A stretch of 64,000 nucleotides of DNA from Promineifilum sp. (GTDB lineage Bacteria > Chloroflexota > Anaerolineae > Promineifilales > Promineifilaceae). The stretch's first letter is position 1, and each line of letters starts with the position of its first letter. Under the pieces are notes generated by a model. The model did not search any database, had not been told where the DNA came from, and saw only the letters and a program-made list of their open reading frames with translations. The DNA lies in contig JACKBY010000002.1 in assembly GCA_020634335.1 (NCBI GenBank), forward strand, positions 62,001 through 126,000, read 5' to 3'. The position numbers and the translations under genes were made by a program. This document shows positions 26,263 to 35,085 of the stretch, in pieces.

Positions 26263-26274
26263 GAACATATGTTC
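26263..26274. promoter_or_regulatory. LexA-type SOS box upstream of priA
   Basis: GAACATATGTTC is a perfect 12-base palindrome fitting the GAAC-N4-GTTC operator of Gram-positive-type LexA. It lies 18 bases before a -10 box and 31 bases before the priA start, where a bound repressor would overlap the promoter. Confidence 0.65.
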
Positions 26275-26291
26275 TAATTTGACCATTGAGA

Positions 26292-26297
26292 TACAAT
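26292..26297 (+). promoter_or_regulatory. -10 box of priA, probably leaderless
   Basis: TACAAT ends 7 bases before the priA ATG, so transcription should begin at or beside the start codon. No Shine-Dalgarno is present. A weak -35 would overlap the SOS-type palindrome. Confidence 0.6.
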
Positions 26298-26304
26298 AGT
26301 AGAC

Positions 26305-29300
26305 ATGTCTACCGGCTACTACGCCGAGGTCGTCGTCAACATCGAGACAGCGATCTCCGACGCCTATCATTATCACATCCCCGCCGACATGCGGCCCGCG
26401 ATACGGGTGGGTCATCTCGTCGAGGTCGAGTTCGGCCGTCGGCTGGCTCAGGGTATCGTTGTGGCCCTGGTCGATTCGGCCCCGGTGGAGGAAACCAAGC
26501 CCATCATTAGCCTGATCACGCCTGAGCCGGTGCTCTGGGCATCGCAGATCGATCTGGCGCGGTGGTTAAGTCACCACTATATGGCTCCACTCAACGCTTG
26601 TTTGCGGCTGTTGCTGCCGCCGGGACTGACGCGCTGGGCTGACAGTGTGTATGACGTCAATCCCTATTGGTCGGGCGACGGCCGATTGACCGATCTCCAG
26701 CAGCAACTGGTGGATCTCTTGCGCCGGCGCGGCGATCTGCGCAGCCGGCAGATCGGCCGGGTCATCAAAGACAAAAAGTGGTCAGCGGCCGCCACCCAAC
26801 TGGTCAATCGCGGCATCTTGCGCCGTGCCTCTGTGCTCGATCCACCGCGCGCGCGGCCGAAACACGTGCGCACCGTCGAACTGATCGCCGGGCCCAAGCG
26901 CGTCTTTGCCGCCGCGGCTCATCTGGGGCGGCCGAGCAAGGCCGCTGACATCCTTCATTATTTGGCCGAGCTAGCCGATCCCTTGCCGGAGGAAGCCAAA
27001 GTCCTGGAGAAAACCCAGACCCCGGTCAAGTACCTCGATACACTGGTTGATGAGGGACTCGTGACCCGATTGCCCGCGGCCGAAATCGTGGCCCCGCTGT
27101 CTGCCGCCGACGTGCCGGCCGACCAGGCAGAGCTTATTGCCCAGTTGCCGTTGCCGCCGGACGAATTGTCGCAGCCTGAATACCTGCCGCGCTGGCTCGA
27201 TGCCGGCTGGGCGCGCGTCGAAGCTCAACCCGCCCTGGTCAGTTTGGCAATTCCCCGGCGACAAGTGTTGGGCCACGTGTTGCGCATGCGAGGGGCCGAG
27301 GTCTATGGACGAATTCTGACGTTGCTGGCCCGCGAAGCGCTTGCCGTGCCCATCGGCGAGGTCTACGAGGCGACCGGGGCAAAGATTAGCCATCTGCGAA
27401 AGTTGGCGGAATTGGACCTTGTACGGCTGGGGGATGAGCACGTCTGGCGCGACTCGCTGGCCGACCGCGACTTTGCCCCCGCCGCCCCGCCGGAGCTGAC
27501 CCTCGACCAGGCCCGTGTCTGGGGCCGCATCAAGGTCGCCATGATCGAGGCCTCGGAGGCCGGCGATTGGGACGACAGCGCGGATGATGAACCTGAGGTG
27601 GTCACGAGCGAAGCGCGAGAGGAAGGCGACGGCTCGATTGACCCCATGGACGCCGCCACGCCGTTCCTGCTCCACGGGGTCACCGGCAGCGGCAAAACGG
27701 AGATCTACATGCGCGCCATCGAGTTTGCGCTGGCGCGCGGCCAACAGGCCATCGTTATGGTGCCGGAGATCGCCCTGACGCCCCAGACGGTGCGTCGATT
27801 TGCCGCGCGCTTCCCTGGCCGGGTGGCGGTATTACACAGCGCCCTGTCCGATGGCGAGCGCTATGATACGTGGCGGCGGGCGCGTCAGGGTTTGTTCGAC
27901 ATCGTCATCGGCCCGCGCAGCGCGCTGTTCACGCCGCTGCCCAACCTGGGGGTGATCGTTGTGGACGAGGAGCACGACGGCAGCTATAAGCAGACGCCGC
28001 CCGTGCCGCCGCCGTACTATCACGCTCGCGAGGCGGCCATCGCTCTGGCTGGTTTTATCGGGGCCATCGTGATTCTGGGCAGCGCCACGCCGGACGTCGT
28101 CACCTATCATCGGGCACAATCGGGGCGCTACCAGCTACTTGAGTTGCCCAAGCGCATCATGGGTCATCGCCGGCGAATCGAGAGCCAGGCCGAGCGGTTG
28201 CAGATCGCCAGCCGCTATCGGCCGTTGTCCGCCGGTGGCGAAGGGCAGGACATTCTGACCATGGATGAGGCGCTGACTATCCCCTTGCCGCCCATCCAGA
28301 TCGTTGACATGCGCCAGGAATTGCGCTTCGGAAACCGCTCGGTTTTCAGTCGCGCGTTAGACGCGGCGATTAGCGAGACGTTGGCCCGTGAGGAGCAGAG
28401 CATCCTCTTCCTGAACCGACGCGGGTCGGCCACGTTTGTGAACTGCCGCGATTGTGGCCACGTCATGAACTGCCCGCGTTGCGGCATTCCCCTGACCTAC
28501 CACCAACCCAACATGTTACTTGTCTGCCACCAGTGCGGCCGCCGCGAAGCGCAGCCCCACGTCTGTCCGAACTGCGGGTCAGACAGAATCCGCTATTTCG
28601 GGTTGGGCACCGAGCGACTGGCCGAAATGGTGCGCGAGCGGTGGCCGGAAGCACGCCTGGTTCGCTGGGATCGCGATACCACGAGCGAGGAAGGCTCGCA
28701 CGAGGCGCTCCTGGGCGGGTTCATCAATCGGGAGTCCGACATTCTGGTGGGCACGCAGATGATCGCCAAAGGGCTTGATCTGCCGTTCGTCACGCTGGTC
28801 GGTGTCATATCGGCCGACATCACCCTGGGGCTGCCGGACTATAACACGGGCGAGCGGGCGTTCCAGGTGTTGGCCCAGGTAGCGGGCCGGGCGGGCCGGG
28901 GCTTGCTGGGTGGTCGCGTGGTTGTTCAGACCTACAATCCGGAACACTATGCCGTGCGGGCGGCGGCCGACCACGACTACGCCGGCTTCTACGTCGAGGA
29001 AATCCGCTTTCGCACCCGGCAATCGCTGCCCCCTTTCCGGCGCATGGTTCGGTTGCTGGTCAGTGACCCCGTGAACGAGCGGGCCGAGAGGATGGCTCGT
29101 GAGATGGGACAGCTCCTGAAGCTGACCGCCCACGAGCGGTCGCTGGCGGCGACTGATGTATTAGGCCCGACGCCGGCGTTCTTCACCCGCCTCGACGGCC
29201 GCTATCGCTGGCACATCGTCGTTCACACCCCTGACCCCTACCGCCTGTTGCAGGGCGTGTCCATCCCCAAGCCCTGGATCGTCGACATCGACCCGGAAAG

Positions 29301-29310
29301 TACGCTATAG
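26305..29310 (+). CDS. priA: Primosomal protein N' (replication restart helicase)
   Basis: 3'-5' superfamily 2 helicase of 1001 residues that reloads the replisome at stalled forks; E. coli PriA has 732. An N-terminal DNA 3'-end-binding domain is followed by helicase motifs: HGVTGSGKTEIYMRAIEFAL (Walker A) and VVDEEHDGSYKQ (DEEH). The zinc region carries CRDCGHVMNCPRCGIPLTYH, then CHQCGRREAQPHVCPNCGSD, eight cysteines in four pairs. The extra length is an enlarged middle plus an acidic insert near residues 412-448 (WDDSADDEPEVVTSEAREEG) just before Walker A. Leaderless start behind a -10 box and a LexA-type palindrome. Confidence 0.94.
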   Translation: MSTGYYAEVVVNIETAISDAYHYHIPADMRPAIRVGHLVEVEFGRRLAQGIVVALVDSAPVEETKPIISLITPEPVLWASQIDLARWLSHHYMAPLNACLRLLLPPGLTRWADSVYDVNPYWSGDGRLTDLQQQLVDLLRRRGDLRSRQIGRVIKDKKWSAAATQLVNRGILRRASVLDPPRARPKHVRTVELIAGPKRVFAAAAHLGRPSKAADILHYLAELADPLPEEAKVLEKTQTPVKYLDTLVDEGLVTRLPAAEIVAPLSAADVPADQAELIAQLPLPPDELSQPEYLPRWLDAGWARVEAQPALVSLAIPRRQVLGHVLRMRGAEVYGRILTLLAREALAVPIGEVYEATGAKISHLRKLAELDLVRLGDEHVWRDSLADRDFAPAAPPELTLDQARVWGRIKVAMIEASEAGDWDDSADDEPEVVTSEAREEGDGSIDPMDAATPFLLHGVTGSGKTEIYMRAIEFALARGQQAIVMVPEIALTPQTVRRFAARFPGRVAVLHSALSDGERYDTWRRARQGLFDIVIGPRSALFTPLPNLGVIVVDEEHDGSYKQTPPVPPPYYHAREAAIALAGFIGAIVILGSATPDVVTYHRAQSGRYQLLELPKRIMGHRRRIESQAERLQIASRYRPLSAGGEGQDILTMDEALTIPLPPIQIVDMRQELRFGNRSVFSRALDAAISETLAREEQSILFLNRRGSATFVNCRDCGHVMNCPRCGIPLTYHQPNMLLVCHQCGRREAQPHVCPNCGSDRIRYFGLGTERLAEMVRERWPEARLVRWDRDTTSEEGSHEALLGGFINRESDILVGTQMIAKGLDLPFVTLVGVISADITLGLPDYNTGERAFQVLAQVAGRAGRGLLGGRVVVQTYNPEHYAVRAAADHDYAGFYVEEIRFRTRQSLPPFRRMVRLLVSDPVNERAERMAREMGQLLKLTAHERSLAATDVLGPTPAFFTRLDGRYRWHIVVHTPDPYRLLQGVSIPKPWIVDIDPESTL

Positions 29311-29354
29311 AGACGGCGAGCCGGCTGTATAGCACTTCTCACGCTGCCATCTAT

Positions 29355-29425
29355 GTCCCCGCACGGACTCGAACCATGATCTATCGCTTAGGAGGCGATT
29401 GCTCTATCCATTGAGCTACGAGGAC
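29355..29425 (-). tRNA. tRNA-Arg (anticodon CCU)
   Basis: On the minus strand the sequence folds as a full cloverleaf: acceptor GTCCTCG/CGGGGAC with one G-T pair, D-arm TAGCTCAATGGATAGAGC, anticodon stem ATCGC/GCGAT around the loop CTCCTAA (anticodon CCT), short variable loop, and T-arm CATGG-TTCGAGT-CCGTG. Discriminator A at 29354; CCA is not encoded. Confidence 0.95.
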
Positions 29426-29465
29426 GAGAAGATGAATTTTATCCAAAACAGGGCCGCGTGACTAC

Positions 29466-29894
29466 TTGACCGAACCCACCCTATACCTGCCCTTTTTCGT
29501 TTACGGCACGTTGTTGCCGGGCGAAAGGAATTTTGGTCTGTGGCGCGAAGCCATCGCCGACATGCGGCCGGCCGTTCTGGGCAGGGCGCGCTTGTACGAC
29601 CTGGGCCATTTCCCGATGGCGCTCGATCACCTGCAGGGCGAAGTGCGCGGGATGGTCGCGTGGGTCAGGCCATCTTCGTATGCGGTTGCCCTTTCGCTGC
29701 TCGATCAGCTGGAAGGGGTCACCTGGCCGTGGGGCAATCTGGGGTATCGGCGGGCGCGTCGTATCGTGCGGTTAACCGGCGGCTCATCGCTTGTCGCCTG
29801 GGTCTACTTGGGCCGCGAAGCGGTAGTGGCTGGGCTGGAGCCTATCGTCGTAGACTGGAAGCGCTACCGGCAGCAAGTTGTTAACGCCTTGTAA
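29466..29894 (+). CDS. Gamma-glutamylcyclotransferase-like (AIG2 family) protein
   Basis: Protein of 142 residues with the GGCT-like fold. The signature FVYGTLLPGERNF binds the gamma-glutamyl end, and later strands GMVAWVRPSSYAVALSLLDQ and LEGVTWPWGNLGYRRARR include the expected acidic residue. Members form 5-oxoproline from gamma-glutamyl compounds or act as uncharacterised homologs. A TTG start is used because the first strand begins only nine residues later and no ATG fits; there is no strong ribosome site. It follows tRNA-Arg on the opposite strand. Confidence 0.8.
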   Translation: MTEPTLYLPFFVYGTLLPGERNFGLWREAIADMRPAVLGRARLYDLGHFPMALDHLQGEVRGMVAWVRPSSYAVALSLLDQLEGVTWPWGNLGYRRARRIVRLTGGSSLVAWVYLGREAVVAGLEPIVVDWKRYRQQVVNAL

Positions 29895-30101
29895 AATGGT
29901 TGCCTCGCCGCCGGTTCCCTGTAGTATTAAGTGAATACTCCCACTGTATGGCACGCTCACACTGTAAAAAGAATCCTCGACCGCACTCCGAAGGAACACG
30001 CGCACCTCTAGTCGGCCCAGATAACCAAACGGTGGAGCGGAGGAGATCATCACCAGGATTCTCGTTGAGGATATCATGCTGAAATCAATGGTAATCATCA
30101 C

Positions 30102-32345
30102 ATGAAAAGAATAGGGGTCTTAACAAGCGGCGGAGATGCGCCGGGCATGAACGCCGCGCTGCGCGCCGTGGTGCGCACCGGACTTAATAGCGGCCTGGAA
30201 GTTTTTGCGATCTATGAAGGATATTCAGGGATGGTGGAAGGTGGCGAGCGCATTCGCCCCCTGTCATGGGGGGACGTGGGCGGCATTTTGCACCTTGGCG
30301 GCACGATCATCGGTTCGGCCCGGTGCAGCGAATTTCGTGAGCGGCCCGGCCGCCTGCGGGCTGTGCGAAACTTGCTGTTGCACGAGATCGAAGGCCTGAT
30401 CGTCATCGGCGGTGACGGCAGCCTGACCGGCGCGGCCTTGCTTCATCATGAATGGAATGGCTTAGTCCAGGAACTGTTTGATTCCGGCCAGATCACCAAA
30501 AAGGCGGCCTCGCGCGCCAGAGGTTTGCCGGTGGTCGGCATCATCGGCTCTATTGATAACGATATGTTCGGTTCCGACATCACGACCGGCGCAGACACCG
30601 CCCTGCATCGTATTGTAGACGCGACCGACGCCATATCCAGCACGGCCGCCAGCCATCAGCGGAGCTTTGTCGTCGAAGTTATGGGCCGCAACTGCGGCTA
30701 TCTGGCCTTGATGGGCGCTATGGCCTCCGGGGCCGATTGGGTGCTCATCCCCGAAGCCCCGCCGGACGTGGACGACTGGGAAGCGAAGATGTGCGAGATG
30801 TTGCAGAAGGGCCGCCGGATGGGGCGTCGTGACAGTATGGTCATCGTCGCCGAGGGCGCGCGCGATCGCAACGGCAAGCCGATCACCACCCGGCACATCA
30901 AAGAGGTTCTGGAAGAGCGTCTTAATGAGGATGTCCGCATCACGGTGCTGGGTCACGTGCAGCGGGGTGGTTCGCCCAGCGCCTTTGACCGCAATTTGAG
31001 CACGCTGCTGGGCGTCGAGGCCATCGAGGCTATTGCGACCATGAGCGTGGACGATGCGCCGCTGGTGGTCGGCATGCAAGGCAACGAGATCACGCGCACT
31101 CCTTTACTGATCGCCCTGGAAAAGACCAAGGCCGTGGCCGACGCCGTGGCCGCCAAGCGTTTTGATGAAGCGCTGGCGCTGCGAGGGCGCACGTTCAGTC
31201 GCTCGTTCAACGTGGTGCGTACCCTTGTGCGTGCTTCGCCCCACCCGCCGGCACCCGACCAACGCCGCTTGCGTATCGCCATCGTCCATGGTGGCGGGCC
31301 GGCGCCGGGCATGAACACGGCGGCGCGGGCGGCCGTGCGCATCGGCATTGACCGCGGCCATATCATGCTCGGCGTTCACAATGCCTTCCGGGGGCTGATC
31401 AACAATGAAATAGAAGAGCTTTCCTGGATGAGTGTGAACGGCTGGGCCACCCGCGGCGGTTCGGAACTGGGTACTAATCGGTCGATCCCTGTGGGACGTG
31501 ATCTCTATGCTATCGCCCGAACGCTGGAAGAAAAGCAGATCGACGGCATCCTGATGATCGGCGGCTGGTCGGGCTATCAGGGCGTTCTGCAACTGTACGG
31601 CCAGCGCAAAAATTACCCCGCCTTTGATATCCCCATGATTTGCCTCCCGGCCACGATCAATAATAATCTGCCCGGCACGGAGCTGAGCGTTGGGGCGGAT
31701 ACGGCGCTCAACAGCATTATCTCGGCCGTCGACAAGATTAAACAATCGGCCGTAGCCTCCCAACGAGCGTTTATCGTGGAAGTGATGGGTTATTATTGCG
31801 GCTATCTGGCGCTGATGGGGGCGTTGGCGACCGGGGCGGAGCGCGTGTATCTTCATGAGGAAGGCGTTTCCATGAACGATCTCGTGGCCGACGTGGAAGA
31901 GTTTCGCAGCGCCTTCGAGCGCGGCAAACGCCTGGGCCTGATCATTCGCAACGAAATGGCTAACGAGGTCTATACAACGAATTTCATGCGCCTGCTATTC
32001 GAGGAAGAGGGCGGCGACCTGTTCGACGTGCGCCAGGCCATTTTGGGGCATATGCAGCAAGGCGGCTCGCCGTCGCCTTTCGACCGTATTTTCGCCACGC
32101 GCCTGGGCGTGAATTGCATTGATTTTCTGGAAGACCACATCACGCGCCACATCATCGCCGGCGCGTGCATCGGTCAGATTCGAGGAGAGATCGAATATAC
32201 CGACCTGGACGACATCGCGCGCCTCATGGATTACGAACATAGTCGTCCTCTGCGGCAGTGGTGGATGGACTTGCGGCCGATTGCTCGCATTTTGGCTCAC
32301 CAGAACGCGACGGTGCCTGGCGCCGGCCAAACGGTTAGTTCGTGA
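30102..32345 (+). CDS. Fused tandem 6-phosphofructokinase, N-terminal half catalytic
   Basis: Protein of 747 residues made of two phosphofructokinase domains (about 1-365 and 390-747), an arrangement like eukaryotic PFK. The first half has all catalytic motifs: TSGGDAPGMNA, GGDGS with Asp104 for Mg and a following Gly typical of ATP use, and GSIDND with the catalytic base Asp152. In the second half the same positions read HGGGPAPGMNT, GGWSG (near 487) and ATINNN (518-522), so the metal Asp and both ID-ND aspartates are lost. I infer an active ATP-dependent half and a regulatory or structural half. The PPi-type gene follows 43 bases on. Confidence 0.9.
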   Translation: MKRIGVLTSGGDAPGMNAALRAVVRTGLNSGLEVFAIYEGYSGMVEGGERIRPLSWGDVGGILHLGGTIIGSARCSEFRERPGRLRAVRNLLLHEIEGLIVIGGDGSLTGAALLHHEWNGLVQELFDSGQITKKAASRARGLPVVGIIGSIDNDMFGSDITTGADTALHRIVDATDAISSTAASHQRSFVVEVMGRNCGYLALMGAMASGADWVLIPEAPPDVDDWEAKMCEMLQKGRRMGRRDSMVIVAEGARDRNGKPITTRHIKEVLEERLNEDVRITVLGHVQRGGSPSAFDRNLSTLLGVEAIEAIATMSVDDAPLVVGMQGNEITRTPLLIALEKTKAVADAVAAKRFDEALALRGRTFSRSFNVVRTLVRASPHPPAPDQRRLRIAIVHGGGPAPGMNTAARAAVRIGIDRGHIMLGVHNAFRGLINNEIEELSWMSVNGWATRGGSELGTNRSIPVGRDLYAIARTLEEKQIDGILMIGGWSGYQGVLQLYGQRKNYPAFDIPMICLPATINNNLPGTELSVGADTALNSIISAVDKIKQSAVASQRAFIVEVMGYYCGYLALMGALATGAERVYLHEEGVSMNDLVADVEEFRSAFERGKRLGLIIRNEMANEVYTTNFMRLLFEEEGGDLFDVRQAILGHMQQGGSPSPFDRIFATRLGVNCIDFLEDHITRHIIAGACIGQIRGEIEYTDLDDIARLMDYEHSRPLRQWWMDLRPIARILAHQNATVPGAGQTVSS

Positions 32346-32388
32346 CTCTTACGGCAAAGCATTCATCAATTTAAGGAGATTGTTTGGT

Positions 32389-33555
32389 ATGAAAATTGGT
32401 ATCTTGACAGGCGGCGGCGACGTGCCCGGCCTGAATCCTTGCATCAAGTCGGTGGTCAATCGCGCGGTGGACGCCGGCCACGAGGTTGTCGGCATTCGCC
32501 GCGGTTGGGGCGGTTTGCTCCTGGTCAATCAGGATGATCCTTCGACCATGGACAAGTACATCCTGCCGCTGGACAAAAATGCTGTTCGTACCATCGACCG
32601 CACGGGCGGGACGATGCTCCACACCAGTCGCACCAACCCCGGCAAGGTGAAGCCGGACGCGGTCCCGGATTTTCTGAAAGACCCCGAGCATCCGGAAGCC
32701 GAGGCGGCCGACAGCTCGACGCGCGACTTCACCCCCCATGTACTCAAGAATCTGGAGTATCTGCAGATCGACCGCCTGATCCCTATCGGCGGCGACGACA
32801 CGCTGAGCTATGGCGAGCGCCTCCACCGCGAGGGGTTCCCGGTGGTGGCTATCCCCAAGACAATGGATAACGACGTCTACGGCACGGATTATTGCATTGG
32901 CTTCAGCACGGCCGTCACTCGCAGCGTGCAGTTTATCCATCAGTTGCGCACCAGCGCAGGATCGCATGAGCGCATCGCCGTCATCGAGTTATTCGGGCGT
33001 AATTCCGGCGAGACCAGCCTGATCAGCTCCTATCTGGCGGGCGTCGACCGGGCGCTCATCTCCGAAGTGCCATTTGATCCCGAACGGCTGGCCGACCTGG
33101 TGGCCCGGGACAAGAAGACCAACCCCAGCAACTACGCGATGGTAACAGTCAGCGAGGGCGCGCACATGCTCGGCGGCAAAGTGGTTGAATATGGCGAGAC
33201 GGACGCCTATGGGCATCGCAAGCTGGGCGGCATCGGCGAGATCACCGGCGAGGCGCTGAAGAAATTGACTGGCGAAAATATCATCACTCAGCGTCTGGCC
33301 TATCTGATGCGCTCCGGCGCGCCCGACGCGCTCGACCTGATGGTAGGCACGAACTACGCGCACCTGGCCGTCGATCTCATCGTCAGCGGTTCCAGCGGCC
33401 GCATGGTGGCCCTGCGCGACGGAGCTTATACCCACGTGGCGATGAGCGTGGTCACCAGCGGCGTGAAGCGCGTCGATGTCGACGAGTTGTATGACGCCCA
33501 GCACTACCGGCCAAAGGTTCGCCACGTACTGGGCAAGCCCATGTTCCTCTATTGA
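32389..33555 (+). CDS. Pyrophosphate-dependent 6-phosphofructokinase
   Basis: Phosphofructokinase of 388 residues. Motifs are intact: LTGGGDVPGLNPCIKSVV, IGGDDTLSYG with Asp at the position after the Mg-binding Asp (residues 136-137), which marks PPi-dependent enzymes in this family, and KTMDNDVYGTDYCIGFSTAV with the catalytic Asp160. PPi enzymes catalyse the reversible step between fructose-6-phosphate and fructose-1,6-bisphosphate. The ATG at 32389 has AAGGAG just upstream; an in-frame ATG at 32119 lies inside the preceding gene and is rejected. A strong terminator follows. Confidence 0.9.
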   Translation: MKIGILTGGGDVPGLNPCIKSVVNRAVDAGHEVVGIRRGWGGLLLVNQDDPSTMDKYILPLDKNAVRTIDRTGGTMLHTSRTNPGKVKPDAVPDFLKDPEHPEAEAADSSTRDFTPHVLKNLEYLQIDRLIPIGGDDTLSYGERLHREGFPVVAIPKTMDNDVYGTDYCIGFSTAVTRSVQFIHQLRTSAGSHERIAVIELFGRNSGETSLISSYLAGVDRALISEVPFDPERLADLVARDKKTNPSNYAMVTVSEGAHMLGGKVVEYGETDAYGHRKLGGIGEITGEALKKLTGENIITQRLAYLMRSGAPDALDLMVGTNYAHLAVDLIVSGSSGRMVALRDGAYTHVAMSVVTSGVKRVDVDELYDAQHYRPKVRHVLGKPMFLY

Positions 33556-33583
33556 TTTTTGAGTTTGTTCTCTGTTCATCAGG

Positions 33584-33620
33584 GCGCGGCACATGTGGGG
33601 CAGTGTGTCGCGCTTTTTTT
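33584..33620 (+). terminator. Rho-independent terminator after the PPi-PFK gene
   Basis: GCGCG-G-CAC pairs with GTG-T-CGCGC around a 12-base loop, followed by TTTTTTT. It closes the two-gene phosphofructokinase unit. Confidence 0.85.
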
Positions 33621-33787
33621 GTTCAGAGTTGCAGGTGAGGTGAGCGATGGGTGTGGATTGGCTGATAGACCGCTAAATCGGGATCATTGTCACTTGACGA
33701 TTCGACCGTCGGCTCATTAGAATACAGATACACTTCCCCACCGCAAGTCCGTTCCGGGGAATTGTCAGCTTCACATAATCTTTATCA

Positions 33788-34990
33788 ATGTACCGTCTTA
33801 AAAATTCGCCTTTACTATTCCTGGTTCTTCTCCTCGTTTTCTCCGCGTTGGCCTGCCAGGCCTTGTCCACCAGTATACCGGAGAGTAATTCAAATAGCGG
33901 CGACCGGCAGGCAGTGGTCGATGAGGTTGTTGCCACGGTCGTGGCCCAGCTACCGGCACAGACGGCCGTCAACTCTTCGGCCACCTCGACCACCCAGATC
34001 GCCCCCCTCACCACCGATATCGAGAGCGGGCTTATCGCCCTGTATCAACGCGTGAACCCGGCCGTGGTCAATATCTTCATCCTGGACGAACAATCCTTTG
34101 TATTGGGCACAGGCAGCGGGTTTGTCTACGATAACGAAGGTCACATCATCACCAACAATCACGTCGTGACGGGGGCGAGCGGCCTGGAAGTCGTGTTCCC
34201 GGACGGCGAGCGCCGCGCGGCTGAGGTCATCGGCGCAGACGTGGACAGTGATCTGGCCGTCATCAAGATCGAGAACTTGCCCGACGGCGTGTTGCCCATT
34301 CCTCTGGGTGACTCCAATGACATTCAGGTGGGCCAGTTTGCGGTGGCAATCGGCAACCCGTTTGGGGAAGCCGGGTCCCTTTCGCTGGGGATCATCAGCG
34401 GGCTGGGCCGCACGCTGACATCCGACCGCATTGCCGAAGGCGGCGGCCGCTACTCACTGCCCAAAGTCATTCAAACCGACGCCGCCATCAATCCCGGCAA
34501 CTCCGGCGGGCCGCTCCTGAATCTGGCCGGCGAGGTGATCGGCGTCAATAGCGCCATTCGCACCAGCACGGGCACGAATTCCGGCGTCGGGTTCTCCATC
34601 CCGGTTAATGCCGTCAGCCGGGTGATCCCCTCGCTGATCGCCGAGGGCGTCTATCACTATCCCTTTATCGGCATTCGCATGACCCCACTCGATCTGGCGG
34701 CGCAGGAAGAATTAGGGCTATCCCAGGCAAGCGGGGCCTACGTGACCGACATCACTCCCGGCAGCCCGGCCGACAAAGCGGGCCTGATCGCCAGTGGGTT
34801 TAACGATACGATTGGTATTCTCCCCGGCGGTGACTTGATCATCGCCGTCGACGGCCAGCCGGTCAAGAGTCCGGATGATCTGATCAGTTTTCTCGTTTTC
34901 GACGCCGAAGTCGACCAGACGATCACCCTGAGGATCATTCGGGATGGAGCAGAAATTGACGTGCCTCTGACGCTCGCTGAACGCCAATAG
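33788..34990 (+). CDS. HtrA/DegP-like serine protease with PDZ domain
   Basis: S1C-family protease of 400 residues. Residues 1-22 form a signal peptide ending ALAC, which could be a lipoprotein site though its -3 residue is unusual. The trypsin domain carries the triad His125 (TNNHVVTGASG), Asp155 (DVDSDLAVIKI) and Ser239 (NPGNSGGPLLNLAGEVIGVN). A PDZ domain follows with GAYVTDITPGSPADKAGL and GGDLIIAVDGQPVKSPDDL. The mature enzyme acts outside the membrane on misfolded proteins. It has its own upstream region of 230 bases and no operon partner. Confidence 0.92.
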   Translation: MYRLKNSPLLFLVLLLVFSALACQALSTSIPESNSNSGDRQAVVDEVVATVVAQLPAQTAVNSSATSTTQIAPLTTDIESGLIALYQRVNPAVVNIFILDEQSFVLGTGSGFVYDNEGHIITNNHVVTGASGLEVVFPDGERRAAEVIGADVDSDLAVIKIENLPDGVLPIPLGDSNDIQVGQFAVAIGNPFGEAGSLSLGIISGLGRTLTSDRIAEGGGRYSLPKVIQTDAAINPGNSGGPLLNLAGEVIGVNSAIRTSTGTNSGVGFSIPVNAVSRVIPSLIAEGVYHYPFIGIRMTPLDLAAQEELGLSQASGAYVTDITPGSPADKAGLIASGFNDTIGILPGGDLIIAVDGQPVKSPDDLISFLVFDAEVDQTITLRIIRDGAEIDVPLTLAERQ

Positions 34991-35085
34991 TTGGCCGACA
35001 GGGAGCACGGTGAGGCTCATTATTCAGCAGCGCCGGTTGCCGCTTGGCCGGCAGCTTCGGCGACCATGGCAGGTAGGAGGTATTC

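Noticed and set aside
32119..32388. Longer PPi-phosphofructokinase starting at an upstream in-frame ATG
   Set aside because: The extra 90 codons overlap the fused PFK gene in another frame and have no family similarity; AAGGAG precedes the ATG at 32389.
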